The translations under genes and the position numbers were made by a program. Source: Wielerella bovis (lineage in GTDB: Bacteria; Pseudomonadota; Gammaproteobacteria; Burkholderiales; Neisseriaceae). From it: a stretch of 64,000 nucleotides of DNA. Shown here piece after piece: positions 18,824-27,489 of this stretch. The notes beneath the pieces were generated by a model. That model did not search any database. It saw only the letters and a list, made by a program, of their open reading frames with translations, and was not told where the DNA came from. The stretch is from contig NZ_CP092361.1 in NCBI RefSeq assembly GCF_022354465.1, positions 1,860,001 through 1,924,000 on the forward strand, written 5' to 3'. Numbering within the stretch: position 1 is the stretch's first letter; the number at the start of each line of letters is the position of its first letter.

Positions 18824-19029
18824 ACATCAAAATATACTCTGTTCTCGCTGCTTTTTGTTTATTTATTTTAAACAGCACACTTTTCAGGACACCACTCTGT
18901 CATGATTTCTACGGTACTTATATAGTTGGGTCTACTACGTGTTTTATCCATAATGCCTAAATTAAATAAGGGTTTATAGATACTTATACGCAAAGGTGAG
19001 TGCTGCTTATGTTTAATGTTTCACATTCA

Positions 19030-19045
19030 TTTTGTCATGACAAAA
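19030..19045. promoter_or_regulatory. 16-bp perfect palindrome with a third half-site
   Basis: TTTTGTCATGACAAAA is a perfect dyad, and a further TGACAAAA half-site lies at 19060-19067. It looks like a regulator binding site, but no adjacent gene obviously uses it. Confidence 0.45.
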
Positions 19046-19147
19046 AATGTGCTAAATTATGACAAAATGCTTGCGGTTTTATACATGTTTTATTATTCGC
19101 ACGAATTATCAATAAAATAAAGCTACCAATCTTACAAATACAAATTC

Positions 19148-19165
19148 TATAGTGAATTCACTATA
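19148..19165. repeat. Two joined Correia-type ends (18-bp palindrome)
   Basis: TATAGTGAATTCACTATA is a perfect palindrome equal to two Correia-like terminal repeats joined without core. Probably an extreme deletion product of such an element. Confidence 0.55.
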
Positions 19166-19200
19166 AAAGAAAAGGCAGCCTGAAACCTTTGAGAAAAATA

Positions 19201-19237
19201 AAAAATCCGAGTCAATATCTTGCTGACTCGGATTTTT
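19201..19237 (-). terminator. Rho-independent terminator of rne
   Basis: A 14-bp stem (AAAAATCCGAGTCA / TGACTCGGATTTTT) with a 9-nt loop lies 16 nt after the rne stop codon. The symmetric A/T tails would work in both directions. Confidence 0.9.
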
Positions 19238-19252
19238 TACCTTGCTACATAA

Positions 19253-22144
19253 TTATTGCTGAATCGTTTCCACCTGAATCATTTCCACAGGTACAATTTT
19301 CGGTGTCATACGCGGTACATCTGCATAACGCAACACAGGTGCAGGTGGTGGGTCAAGACGAGCTGCCGCCGCAATCATCGCGCCCACGCTGGTCTCTACC
19401 AACTGTAAACCCAAAGCAGCCGCCTCAGCCACAGCTTGCTGTCGCAATGAAACATTTTCAGGCTGTGGCATGGTTTCCGTTACAGTATTATTTTCAGGCT
19501 GCGTTTGTGTTTCCAAAACAGGATTTTCAGATTGCACCAATGCTGTTTCTGTTTCCAAAACATCAACTTCTTCCTGCACCATTTCAGGCTGCATCTGAGC
19601 AATATGCGACATTTCTGGCGCAAGATTTTCAGAAGAAACTGGAATTTCTTCCTCATCAACTGTCTCAATCGCTTTCAGGCTGCCTGAATTTATCGTGTTT
19701 TCAACGGTTTCAGGGAACAAAGTCGCCACAATCGCTTCCACTTGCTGCGCCACATGTTGCGCAATCGCATTATCATCGGCAATCTCGGTCGCATTTTCAA
19801 CTGGTTGTTCCATCGCATCATCGCGCTCAATACCCACTAAAACAGGAGCCTGTCGCGCCTGATACGCCGCAACCAAACTACTTTCCGCTGCCAATTCAGG
19901 ATATTCCAGCAAAACATGTGCAATACCATCTTCCACACGCAAACTCACATCATCAATGCTCAAATACTGCTCAATTTTGGCTGCTGACGGAATACCACGA
20001 TTGCGATTTTGATTATGACGATTGTTGTTTTTACTGCGTTTCTCGCCACCAATATGCACTACCACAGGTTTTTGTTTTTTATGACGATTACCTTTTTTCG
20101 CCACATTTTCCATGTTTTCAGGCTGCATTTCTGTTTCTGCAGCAGCCTGAACCATTTGTTGTTGTGCTTTTTCAGCCTTATTTTTTTCACGATTCAAACG
20201 CTGTTGTTCACGCTGTTCCTGCTTGCGATTTTGTTTTTCTGTTTTAACAGAAATATTTTCAGGCTGCATCAAAGCGGTTGCATCATCAGTTGGATTTTTC
20301 TCCGCTTGTTTTGCCTGATTTTGACGCTGATTGTGTTTGCCCGTTGCATTTTCTTCACGATTTTTATGCTGACGGCGATTTGGATTATTGCGTTTACTTG
20401 CTGCTGTCGCCTGTTTCTTATGACCACGCTTTTTCACAGGTTCTGTTTTTTCAGGTTCAGATGCACCAAACAGATTTTTCAACCAGCCCTTGAAACTATC
20501 CCACCATGATTTGCTGTCTTTGCTCGGCGCAGTAGGCGCAGGAGTAGCGTGTTTCAAACCACGCACAGCAGGTTCAGGACGCGATGCTTTTTCACCTTTA
20601 CTGTTACTAAACGGTACATTTTCCTCTTTTTCAGGCTGCATGACACGTTTATAACTTGGTTCCGCATTTTCCGCTACATCATCGGTACGGATACGCGAAA
20701 TTTCGTAATGCGGATTTTCCAAATTCGTATTTGGAATCAGGAACACAGAAACATCCAAACGCTCTTCCATACCAAACAATTCGGCGCGTTTTTCGTTCAA
20801 CAAAAAAGTCGCCACATCAACAGGCACTTGCGCGTGAACTTCGCCCGTGTTTTCTTTCATCGCCGCGTCTTGAATCAAACGCAAAACGTGCAAAGCGGTG
20901 GACTCAATGCTGCGAATCACGCCCGTGCCAGCACAACGTGGACAGGCAATGTGGCTGCTTTCCGCCAATGCTGGCTGCAAACGTTGGCGCGACAATTCCA
21001 GCAAACCAAAACGCGACAATTTGCCCATTTGCACACGCGCACGGTCTTTTTTCAGCGCATCGCGCAAGGTGTTTTCCACATCGCGCTGATGTTTCGCGTC
21101 TTCCATGTCAATGAAATCAATCACGACCAAGCCGCCCAAGTCGCGCAAACGCATTTGACGCGCCACTTCTTCCGCCGCTTCCATATTCGTGCGGAATGCG
21201 GTTTCTTCAATGTCCGCGCCGCGTGTGGAACGCGCTGAGTTTACATCAATAGAAACAAGAGCTTCGGTGTGGTCAATCACAATCGCGCCGCCGCTTGGCA
21301 AGCTCACGGAACGCGCAAATGCCGTTTCAATTTGCTGCTCAATTTGCAAACGTGAAAATAAGGGCGTGTGGTCGGTGTAGAGTTTCAGTCTGCTCAAATT
21401 ATTCGGCATGACATAACTCATGAATTCAGACACTTGCTCGTAAACTTTGGGGTTGTCCACCAAAATTTCGGCAATATCGGGGCGGTAATAATCGCGGATT
21501 GCGCGAATCACCAGCGAGCTTTCCATAAACAGCAAATAGGGCTGTTTGTGGGCATTGGCGGCTTCTTCAATCGCGCGCCAAAGTTGCAATAAATAATTGA
21601 AATCCCATTGCAATTCTTCTGCGCTGCGTCCGATGCCTGCGGTACGCGCAATCATGCTCATGCCGTGTGGCACGTCCAGTTGCGCCATCGCTTCTTTGAG
21701 TTCGGCGCGGTCTTCGCCTTCAATGCGGCGCGACACGCCACCACCACGCGGATTATTCGGCATCAACACCAAATAGCGTCCTGCCAAGCTGATAAAGGTG
21801 GTTAAGGCTGCGCCTTTGTTGCCGCGCTCGTCTTTTTCCACTTGCACGATGATTTTCATGCCTTCTTTCAGCACGTCTTGAATGCGGACTTTGCCGCCTT
21901 CGTAGTCCTGAAAATAGGCGCGTGAGACTTCTTTAAACGGCAAAAAGCCATGACGTTCCACGCCATAATCCACAAAACAGGCTTCCAAAGACGGCTCAAT
22001 GCGCGTAATCACGCCTGTGTAGATGTTGCCTTTGCGTTGTTCTTTGCCGAGGGTTTCAATGTCCAAATCCAACAGGGTTTGTCCATCAACAATTGCCACG
22101 CGCAATTCTTCCGAATGAGTGGCGTTGAAGAGCATACGTTTCAT
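19253..22144 (-). CDS. rne: Ribonuclease E
   Basis: An endoribonuclease of 963 residues for mRNA decay and rRNA/tRNA processing, scaffold of the degradosome. The N-terminal half shows the canonical [20 protein letters not shown] start, an S1 domain (about 36-125), the catalytic region with [13 protein letters not shown] and [10 protein letters not shown], and the Zn-link CPRCAGTG near 404-411. The C-terminal about 450 residues are of low complexity, with basic RNA-binding stretches and many acidic parts. That tail carries repeated QPEN-type peptides encoded by uptake-sequence cores. AAAGG lies 6 nt before the start. It is divergent from rluC, as in many proteobacteria. Confidence 0.96.
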   Translation of the reverse strand: MKRMLFNATHSEELRVAIVDGQTLLDLDIETLGKEQRKGNIYTGVITRIEPSLEACFVDYGVERHGFLPFKEVSRAYFQDYEGGKVRIQDVLKEGMKIIVQVEKDERGNKGAALTTFISLAGRYLVLMPNNPRGGGVSRRIEGEDRAELKEAMAQLDVPHGMSMIARTAGIGRSAEELQWDFNYLLQLWRAIEEAANAHKQPYLLFMESSLVIRAIRDYYRPDIAEILVDNPKVYEQVSEFMSYVMPNNLSRLKLYTDHTPLFSRLQIEQQIETAFARSVSLPSGGAIVIDHTEALVSIDVNSARSTRGADIEETAFRTNMEAAEEVARQMRLRDLGGLVVIDFIDMEDAKHQRDVENTLRDALKKDRARVQMGKLSRFGLLELSRQRLQPALAESSHIACPRCAGTGVIRSIESTALHVLRLIQDAAMKENTGEVHAQVPVDVATFLLNEKRAELFGMEERLDVSVFLIPNTNLENPHYEISRIRTDDVAENAEPSYKRVMQPEKEENVPFSNSKGEKASRPEPAVRGLKHATPAPTAPSKDSKSWWDSFKGWLKNLFGASEPEKTEPVKKRGHKKQATAASKRNNPNRRQHKNREENATGKHNQRQNQAKQAEKNPTDDATALMQPENISVKTEKQNRKQEQREQQRLNREKNKAEKAQQQMVQAAAETEMQPENMENVAKKGNRHKKQKPVVVHIGGEKRSKNNNRHNQNRNRGIPSAAKIEQYLSIDDVSLRVEDGIAHVLLEYPELAAESSLVAAYQARQAPVLVGIERDDAMEQPVENATEIADDNAIAQHVAQQVEAIVATLFPETVENTINSGSLKAIETVDEEEIPVSSENLAPEMSHIAQMQPEMVQEEVDVLETETALVQSENPVLETQTQPENNTVTETMPQPENVSLRQQAVAEAAALGLQLVETSVGAMIAAAARLDPPPAPVLRYADVPRMTPKIVPVEMIQVETIQQ

Positions 22145-22757
22145 GTTATACCTTTGTTTTCAAAAGTTTAACACGTTTTCGGTTTGATAAACTGCTCGCG
22201 TGATGGCGCATATCTTGCGCTGCGATGTATGCAGTTGTAGGGTTATGAATATTTTGCTTGCGAATTGCTTTTTTCGCTCAAAATATTCATAACCCCTTAA
22301 TGGAGACGATTATAAAGAACATTTTGTGTTTTCAGGCTGCCTGAAATTTAAGATGCTTATTATTCACAATTAAATTAACAAATTTTATTTTAAGGAATTT
22401 GTTGGGCAAACATTAAAATTTCTACTGATGCAGAAATGACGACAATGTATTTTATATTGCGAGATATTTTCAGGCTGTCTAAATATTTATTTTTCCAATT
22501 AATCAATAATTTTAAGCCATCGTCTATACTTTTGTATTCAAACAATATTTTTGCTGCCACAGGCTAACTAGCAACAAAAAGGAAAACGTGTAAAGTAGTT
22601 TTTTTGTAAAATGGCGATATACGGCTTTTTCTATACAATCGGTGTACAAGTTGCCTAAAAAATTATTTCTTCAATTTAATCAAAGCCGTATAGCTTGCAA
22701 ACACCATGTTTCAGGCAGCCTATTTGCTGCTAAAACCAGTTGGGAATTATAGAGAAA
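22145..22757. other. rne/rluC divergent intergenic region
   Basis: About 610 bp carrying the promoters and presumed long 5' leader of rne. It holds a 17-bp perfect hairpin (22240-22295), several uptake sequences (about 22331, 22473, 22710) and no supported ORF. Confidence 0.6.
22240..22295 (-). promoter_or_regulatory. Long hairpin in the rne leader
   Basis: GGGTTATGAATATTTTG and its exact complement form a 17-bp stem around a 22-nt loop, about 100 nt upstream of the rne start. E. coli rne is autoregulated through structures in a long 5' untranslated leader. A comparable role is possible here. No T-run after the stem on the minus strand makes a simple terminator less likely. Confidence 0.5.
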
Positions 22758-23729
22758 ATGCCGACAATTAGCAAAGATTTAGTCAATCATATTACGATTC
22801 AGCCGCATGATGCAGGACAACGTTTGGATAACTATTTGATTAAAATATTAAAAGGCGTACCAAAAAGCCATATTCATCGCATTATTCGCGGTGGCGAGGT
22901 GCGCATCAACAAAGGGCGAACAAAAGCCGATGCGCGTATTGAAGCGGGCGATGTCATACGCATTCCGCCGATTCGTATCGCAGAAAAAAGTGCAATCACG
23001 CAAAAAATAATTCCTGCGCGTAATTTTGAAATTGTGTTTGAAGATGATGCATTGCTGGTGGTCAATAAACCATCTGGGGTGGCGGTACATGGTGGTTCAG
23101 GCGTGAGTTTTGGCGTGATTGAACAACTACGACAAGCACGCCCTGATGCGAAATATTTGGAATTGGTGCATCGTTTGGATAAAGATACAAGTGGTTTGTT
23201 GATGGTGGCGAAAAAACGCAGCGCATTGGTCAAATTACACGAAATGTTACGCAACGACCATCCGAAAAAAGTGTATTTAGCTTTGGGTGTGGGTGTATGG
23301 CAGCCTGAAAATCGGCACATTAAATTGCCATTGTTTAAATACACGGGCGCAGCTGGGGAAAAAATGGTGCGCGTTGATGAAAATGGACAGTCGGCACATA
23401 CAATTTTTCAAGTGTTGGATACGTTTTCAGGCAGCCTGACGCATTCGGTAGGGATTTCAGCCTTGAGTTTGGTGCAAGCGACTTTGAAAACAGGGCGCAC
23501 GCATCAAATTCGGGTGCATATGCAATCGCAAAATTGTCCGATTGCGGGCGATGAACGATATGGGGATTATCAGGCGAATAAGCGTTTGCAGAAATTGGGG
23601 CTGAAACGTATGTTTTTACACGCTTATATTTTGGAACTTGACCACCCGATTACGGGCGAGCGTTTGTATTTGAAAGCGGAATTGCCACAAGATTTACAAA
23701 TTTTATTGGCAAATTTGAAAGTAGCGTAA
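22758..23729 (+). CDS. rluC: 23S rRNA pseudouridine synthase RluC
   Basis: An RluA-family pseudouridine synthase of 323 residues that modifies 23S rRNA. It has an N-terminal S4 RNA-binding domain (about 20-80, RLDNYLIKILKGVPKSHIHR) and the catalytic motif HRLDKDTSGLL near residues 138-148 with the conserved Asp. A typical GRTHQIRVHMQ follows near 254. ATG 22758 is chosen rather than the TTG at 22740. Two in-frame uptake sequences encode QPEN and FSGSL peptides. The divergent neighbour is rne, as in E. coli. Confidence 0.93.
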   Translation: MPTISKDLVNHITIQPHDAGQRLDNYLIKILKGVPKSHIHRIIRGGEVRINKGRTKADARIEAGDVIRIPPIRIAEKSAITQKIIPARNFEIVFEDDALLVVNKPSGVAVHGGSGVSFGVIEQLRQARPDAKYLELVHRLDKDTSGLLMVAKKRSALVKLHEMLRNDHPKKVYLALGVGVWQPENRHIKLPLFKYTGAAGEKMVRVDENGQSAHTIFQVLDTFSGSLTHSVGISALSLVQATLKTGRTHQIRVHMQSQNCPIAGDERYGDYQANKRLQKLGLKRMFLHAYILELDHPITGERLYLKAELPQDLQILLANLKVA

Positions 23730-23761
23730 TGTTTTTTCAGGCTGCCTGAAATGGAGCAAAT

Positions 23762-24283
23762 ATGGATTTTAATCAAACCGCAAGAGAGACTTTAACGCGT
23801 GTGCAATCTGAATTGGCGCAAGGTCAAACGCAAATTTCATGGGATATTTTGTATCCAATTTTTGACCGTGAAAATTATTTGAAGGAGATGAAAAAATCGT
23901 TTGGCTGGCGTTCGCACATGAAAAGTATGTTTTTTGCCTTTCTGATGTTGATAGGTTTAGTTGCCAAAGGTGGTTTGAACCCATTTTGGGCTGGATTGGC
24001 AAGTGTGTTATTTTTGATTTGGGAGGTAAGGGATAATCAAAAAACGCGTCAAGAAGCTTTGGCGAGAGAATATTTTGTTTATGGTATTCAGGTCAATTTC
24101 AAAAAGCGAAAAGCACAGATAACGTGGAATGGTGTGAAAATGCGTCATCAGGTGAAATTTCACAAAAATGAAGAATTGCCCTCATTTAATCTGCCTGAAC
24201 GACCAGAGCCGTCTGATGTGAGATTGCGCGATACGCTGCAAAATACGCTAGCGCAGAAAATGGGGGTTCGGTTTGTGGATTGA
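23762..24283 (+). CDS. Membrane protein of unknown function, 173 aa
   Basis: The N terminus (about 1-50) looks soluble, then two membrane helices (about 54-70 and 76-90; SMFFAFLMLIGLVAKGG) and a basic C-terminal domain. GGAG lies 7 nt before ATG. It follows rluC by 32 bp, with one uptake sequence between. I do not recognise a family or motif that assigns a role. Confidence 0.7.
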   Translation: MDFNQTARETLTRVQSELAQGQTQISWDILYPIFDRENYLKEMKKSFGWRSHMKSMFFAFLMLIGLVAKGGLNPFWAGLASVLFLIWEVRDNQKTRQEALAREYFVYGIQVNFKKRKAQITWNGVKMRHQVKFHKNEELPSFNLPERPEPSDVRLRDTLQNTLAQKMGVRFVD

Positions 24284-24299
24284 AAACCTGTATTATCAG

Positions 24300-24347
24300 T
24301 TTTCAGGCTGCCTTTTGCTATTTTTATCTAAAAAGGCAGCCTGAAAA
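24300..24347. terminator. Terminator from paired uptake sequences
   Basis: TTTTCAGGCTGCCTTTT and its exact complement form a 17-bp stem with a 14-nt loop after the membrane-protein gene. The arms contain two inverted Kingella-type uptake sequences. Confidence 0.8.
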
Positions 24348-24392
24348 ATGATTTGCTAAAATCAAACCATTTGGATTAAAAAAAGAAATAAT

Positions 24393-25271
24393 ATGAAACC
24401 ATTATCGGAAAAATCCGCTGCGCTGAATTTACTGATTGGCTGCGTGGTGTTTAGTTTGGGCAGCATTATTGTGGCAAAAGTCCCTGTTGGTTCCTATGCG
24501 ATTGCGTTTTGGCGATTGGCGGTGGCGGCGGTGATTTTTGCCGTGTTGATGCGATTGTTCGCGCAACGCTTTCCCAAAAATCGTAAGGCGATTGGGTGGG
24601 CTTTGTTGTCGGGCGTTTTTTTGGGATTTGACTTGGCGTTGTGGCATGAGAGCATTCATGCGGTTGGACCAGGTATTGCCACTGTATTGAATTGTTTGCA
24701 GATTTTTTGGATAACGGCGATGGGCTTGTTATTTTTTGGTGAGAAATTGACACGACAACAAGTCGTTAGTTTGGTGTTAGCCATGTTGGGCGTTATCATG
24801 ATTGCCAGCCCCGAATTTGGACACAATCATCACGCATTATGGGGCTTGTTTACGGGCTTGGCATCGGGTTTAGCGTTGGCGATTTCTATGATGTTGGTAC
24901 GCAAAACGCATGAAACGGCAAAAACGCCGATTTTTGTGTTGATGTGGCTTTTAAGTGTGGGTGGTATGCTGACTTTGATTGTGCCGATGTTGTTGTGGAA
25001 TGGGGATAGTTTGTTGCCGCAAACGTGGACGCAAGCGAGCTTGATTGTGATTTATGGTGCGGTGATGCAATGTTTTGCGTGGGGCATGATTGCGTATGCG
25101 CTGCCTTTGTTGTCGTTGAGTGTGGCGGGATTGTTGCTGTTGAGTGAGCCTGTGGCGGCGTTGTGGATTGATTTTGTGTTTTTGGATAAACCGATTTCGG
25201 CGATTCAATGGCTGGGCGCGGTTTTGACGATGGTGGCGATTTATTTGGGGTCGTTGAAAAAGAAGAAATAG
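24393..25271 (+). CDS. EamA/DMT-family transporter
   Basis: An inner-membrane permease of 292 residues with about ten hydrophobic helices and two EamA repeats (about 10-140 and 150-290). The second shows the family ending LSVAGLLLLSEPVAALWIDF. EamA proteins export or import small metabolites such as amino acids; the substrate cannot be read from sequence. It is a single gene bounded by terminators on both sides. Confidence 0.88.
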   Translation: MKPLSEKSAALNLLIGCVVFSLGSIIVAKVPVGSYAIAFWRLAVAAVIFAVLMRLFAQRFPKNRKAIGWALLSGVFLGFDLALWHESIHAVGPGIATVLNCLQIFWITAMGLLFFGEKLTRQQVVSLVLAMLGVIMIASPEFGHNHHALWGLFTGLASGLALAISMMLVRKTHETAKTPIFVLMWLLSVGGMLTLIVPMLLWNGDSLLPQTWTQASLIVIYGAVMQCFAWGMIAYALPLLSLSVAGLLLLSEPVAALWIDFVFLDKPISAIQWLGAVLTMVAIYLGSLKKKK

Positions 25272-25288
25272 TGGTATTTTTGAAAGAT

Positions 25289-25322
25289 AAGGCAGCCTGA
25301 AAAATATTTTTCAGGCTGCCTT
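25289..25322. terminator. Terminator from paired uptake sequences
   Basis: AAGGCAGCCTGAAAAA and its complement form a 16-bp stem with a very short loop, downstream of the EamA gene. Confidence 0.8.
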
Positions 25323-25340
25323 TGTCATTTATATTTGACA
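25323..25340. promoter_or_regulatory. Operator-like repeat, copy 1 (Xre gene)
   Basis: TGTCATTTATATTTGACA has a TGTCA/TGACA dyad. It repeats 40 bp downstream, directly before the Xre-type gene. Autoregulation by that protein is the simplest inference. Confidence 0.5.
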
Positions 25341-25362
25341 ATTTTGATGTCAATATTCACAA

Positions 25363-25380
25363 TGTCATTTATACGCGACA
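25363..25380. promoter_or_regulatory. Operator-like repeat, copy 2 (Xre gene)
   Basis: TGTCATTTATACGCGACA shares its first 11 bases with copy 1 and ends 6 bp before the ATG. A smaller TTGATGTCAA dyad lies between the copies. Confidence 0.5.
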
Positions 25381-25386
25381 TCAATC

Positions 25387-25620
25387 ATGGCAATTATGAA
25401 TACCAACCAAGTCCGACACTTTCGCCAACAAAAAGGCTGGTCGCAACAAGAATTGGCGCAACAGGTTGAAGTTGCGCGACAAACGATTAATTTAATTGAA
25501 AATAATCGCTACAATCCTACGCTATCTTTGTGCTTAAAACTGGCGTGGGCATTGGAGACAGATTTAAATGCTTTGTTTTGGCAACAGGAGACTGATGATG
25601 AACACAAAGAAATGCTATGA
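25387..25620 (+). CDS. Xre-family transcriptional regulator, 77 aa
   Basis: A compact helix-turn-helix protein. Residues 7-62 form the HTH_3 fold (VRHFRQQKGWSQQELAQQVE, then RQTINLIENNRYNPTLSL). This short form is usually coded beside a multi-span membrane protein, and here it overlaps exactly such a gene by 23 bp. It probably represses its own operon through the two repeats upstream. Confidence 0.9.
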   Translation: MAIMNTNQVRHFRQQKGWSQQELAQQVEVARQTINLIENNRYNPTLSLCLKLAWALETDLNALFWQQETDDEHKEML

Positions 25621-26152
25621 ACATATGTTCAAATTTTGCGTTGGACAACCGCCACATCATTTAGATGAGCGACAAATGCAAATGGTTGAAGCGTATTATG
25701 CCAAAATTGGGATAGTATGCAGTTTTTTGTTCAATATCTTCATGTTTTTATTGTGTGTTTTGGGACTTGTCACCACACTATCCAATAATCAACTGCTATT
25801 GCGGATACACATGATTGCATGGATAGTCCTGATGCCTTATCTCTATTTTTTAGTCAAAAATCCGCTGAAATTGAACTTGGAATGGCTAAATCCTGCTGAT
25901 TTTTCTGAACAAAAAATCCAACAAAAAAAGCAACAAATGCACCGAGCGACTTGGCTGGGATTTTTTATCATCAGTATCATTGGTATCACAGCAGCAAAAG
26001 GCTTGAAACCAGACGTGCCGATTTGGTTAATCGTGCCATTCGTTGTGCTTGCAGTCGGATTGATTATGCGTTTTGAACACATGGAAAGTATGCAAAATCA
26101 CGATGAAAGGGTAAAAGAATTTCGTGAGCAACAGAATGAAAATGCGGAATAA
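25598..26152 (+). CDS. Membrane protein partner of the Xre regulator
   Basis: A protein of 184 residues with four hydrophobic helices in two pairs (about 37-60 and 66-85; 125-140 and 147-165) and a charged C-terminal tail. Start at 25598 is chosen because AGGAG (25586-25590) lies 7 nt before it. It overlaps the regulator gene, so translation is likely coupled. Xre/small-membrane-protein pairs of this kind are widespread; the function is not established. Confidence 0.75.
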   Translation: MNTKKCYEHMFKFCVGQPPHHLDERQMQMVEAYYAKIGIVCSFLFNIFMFLLCVLGLVTTLSNNQLLLRIHMIAWIVLMPYLYFLVKNPLKLNLEWLNPADFSEQKIQQKKQQMHRATWLGFFIISIIGITAAKGLKPDVPIWLIVPFVVLAVGLIMRFEHMESMQNHDERVKEFREQQNENAE

Positions 26153-26561
26153 TTTCAGGCTGCCTTTCAGTACACGATTTGTTGTAGCAACTGTATTTTT
26201 AACCCCATCGGGTAAAAATACAAAAAACGTTAAGTCAAAGCCAAATTGTCGCGCATCATTGTATTTAAAATGGTCAGCAATTTGTGCATACACGCATTGA
26301 TTGCGACTTTGTAAGGTCAGGTATTCATTCCCGACATTATCACGGTATGTTGTGTCGGGCATAAATGCCCGACCTACGAAAATCACGCAAAAAAAGAACC
26401 GCTGCCTGAAATGGTGAGAAACGCGTGCAATGGTTGATGTTAAGCAGCGTGGGTATGGCGGCGCAACGCCATGAAAAAAAATTTTAAATATTGAGTAAAT
26501 AATGTTTCAGGCTGCATGATTAGGCTAAAATGCAGCCTGAAAATATGTGTAACAAGGAAAA
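26153..26561. other. Intergenic with GTCGGGCAT hairpin
   Basis: About 410 bp without a supported gene. A 9-bp perfect hairpin (GTCGGGCAT AA ATGCCCGAC, 26354-26373) with adjoining CTACG resembles dispersed intergenic repeats of Neisseriaceae. Several partial uptake sequences are present. Confidence 0.5.
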
Positions 26562-26861
26562 ATGATGAATTTGCTCCCTTATCAAGCTGATGTTGCGGCG
26601 CGTATGAATGTTGGCGCGGAACAGGAAGTGCCTGCTCATGCGGAATTTTATGAAACAAAAAATGCTTATTGGATTGCGTGGTTTGCGCCGATGGCTGCGG
26701 TGTTGCCACCCAATTTGCCTGCTGATGAGCCGTGCGATTGGGTGGAAGGTGCGGACAGTTTGGCGGAATTGGTGAGTTTGATTGAAAGTGGTGATTATGA
26801 ACAATTATTGGCAGACGATGCGCACGAAATGTGTTGCGCTTGCGGCTGCCATCATGAATAA
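26562..26861 (+). CDS. Small acidic protein with Cys/His tail
   Basis: A soluble protein of 99 residues, acidic in the second half, ending in a metal-ligand-like cluster CCACGCHHE. AAGGA lies about 7 nt before ATG ATG. The gene after it starts 14 bp downstream. No family recognised. The terminal cluster suggests metal binding (inference). Confidence 0.65.
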   Translation: MMNLLPYQADVAARMNVGAEQEVPAHAEFYETKNAYWIAWFAPMAAVLPPNLPADEPCDWVEGADSLAELVSLIESGDYEQLLADDAHEMCCACGCHHE

Positions 26862-26875
26862 GGCAGCCTGAAACG

Positions 26876-27457
26876 ATGTTTAGAGCTAATTTATACGATT
26901 TATTCAATGATGCGATTCATGCGGTGCGTCTGCAATATCGCCCACGTGCAGAAATGTATGCGTATGGTTTGCCTGTGTTTGCGATTGTGATGCTGGCGGT
27001 GGGCGTGAGTATTGCAACATCACCTGCTTATTTGGCGCTTTTTGGTTCAAGCTCTGCGGCATTTGGTTTTGCGATTGTGATGGGTATCACGCGCTGGTTG
27101 GTGCTAACGCGTGCTTTAACCAGCATGGTACAACATGCAAGTGGGGAACGTATTCCATTTTTGGGCTACACTTTGGCAACAGAAGCGTTGGCAATTCCTT
27201 CTTTGTTGATATTGCCTTTCCCTGATTTATTGCCTTTGATTAGTTTGTGGATGGTGTGGTGTTTTTGGGCACAAATCGCAGGGGTTGCAGTATTGAGTCG
27301 CCAGCCGATTTTGCGGATTTGTATGGCTTATGTGATTTACTGGCTGGCATCTAGTTTACTGCTTGGTTTGTTTATGACCTTATTTGTCGCAGAAGGTTGG
27401 CTGGATAGTGCCGAAATTTTGAAAAATCTTGAAACTTATATGCAACAAGCAAAATAA
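26876..27457 (+). CDS. Membrane protein, Yip1-like topology
   Basis: A protein of 193 residues. A short cytoplasmic N terminus (FRANLYDLFNDAIHAVRLQ) is followed by about five membrane helices, with a family-like inner segment ALAIPSLLILPFPDLLPLIS. It follows the small Cys/His protein by 14 bp, with an uptake sequence in the gap. No function assignable. Confidence 0.7.
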   Translation: MFRANLYDLFNDAIHAVRLQYRPRAEMYAYGLPVFAIVMLAVGVSIATSPAYLALFGSSSAAFGFAIVMGITRWLVLTRALTSMVQHASGERIPFLGYTLATEALAIPSLLILPFPDLLPLISLWMVWCFWAQIAGVAVLSRQPILRICMAYVIYWLASSLLLGLFMTLFVAEGWLDSAEILKNLETYMQQAK

Positions 27458-27489
27458 TAGAAAGGCAGCCTGAAAAAAGGAGGAATTGT

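Larger units (their letters stand above)
18091..18895 (-). mobile_element. IS1-type insertion sequence, about 805 bp
   Basis: Terminal inverted repeats of 23 bp (GTGGTGTCCTGAAAAGTG on the left, complement at 18873-18895) flank two overlapping transposase ORFs. Length and gene layout match the IS1 family. One further outer base pair can be added on each side with a mismatch. I found no matching target duplication in the flanks. Confidence 0.85.
18896..19188. other. Intergenic region right of the IS, no gene seen
   Basis: About 290 bp without a supported ORF. It contains an operator-like palindrome (19030-19045) and a coreless Correia-end palindrome (19148-19165). It may be the remains of a gene promoter region disrupted by the IS. 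Confidence 0.45.

Noticed and set aside
19189-20509. Long plus-strand ORFs opposite the RNase E tail
   Set aside because: They mirror the low-complexity codons of rne, have no initiation signals and encode no plausible protein.
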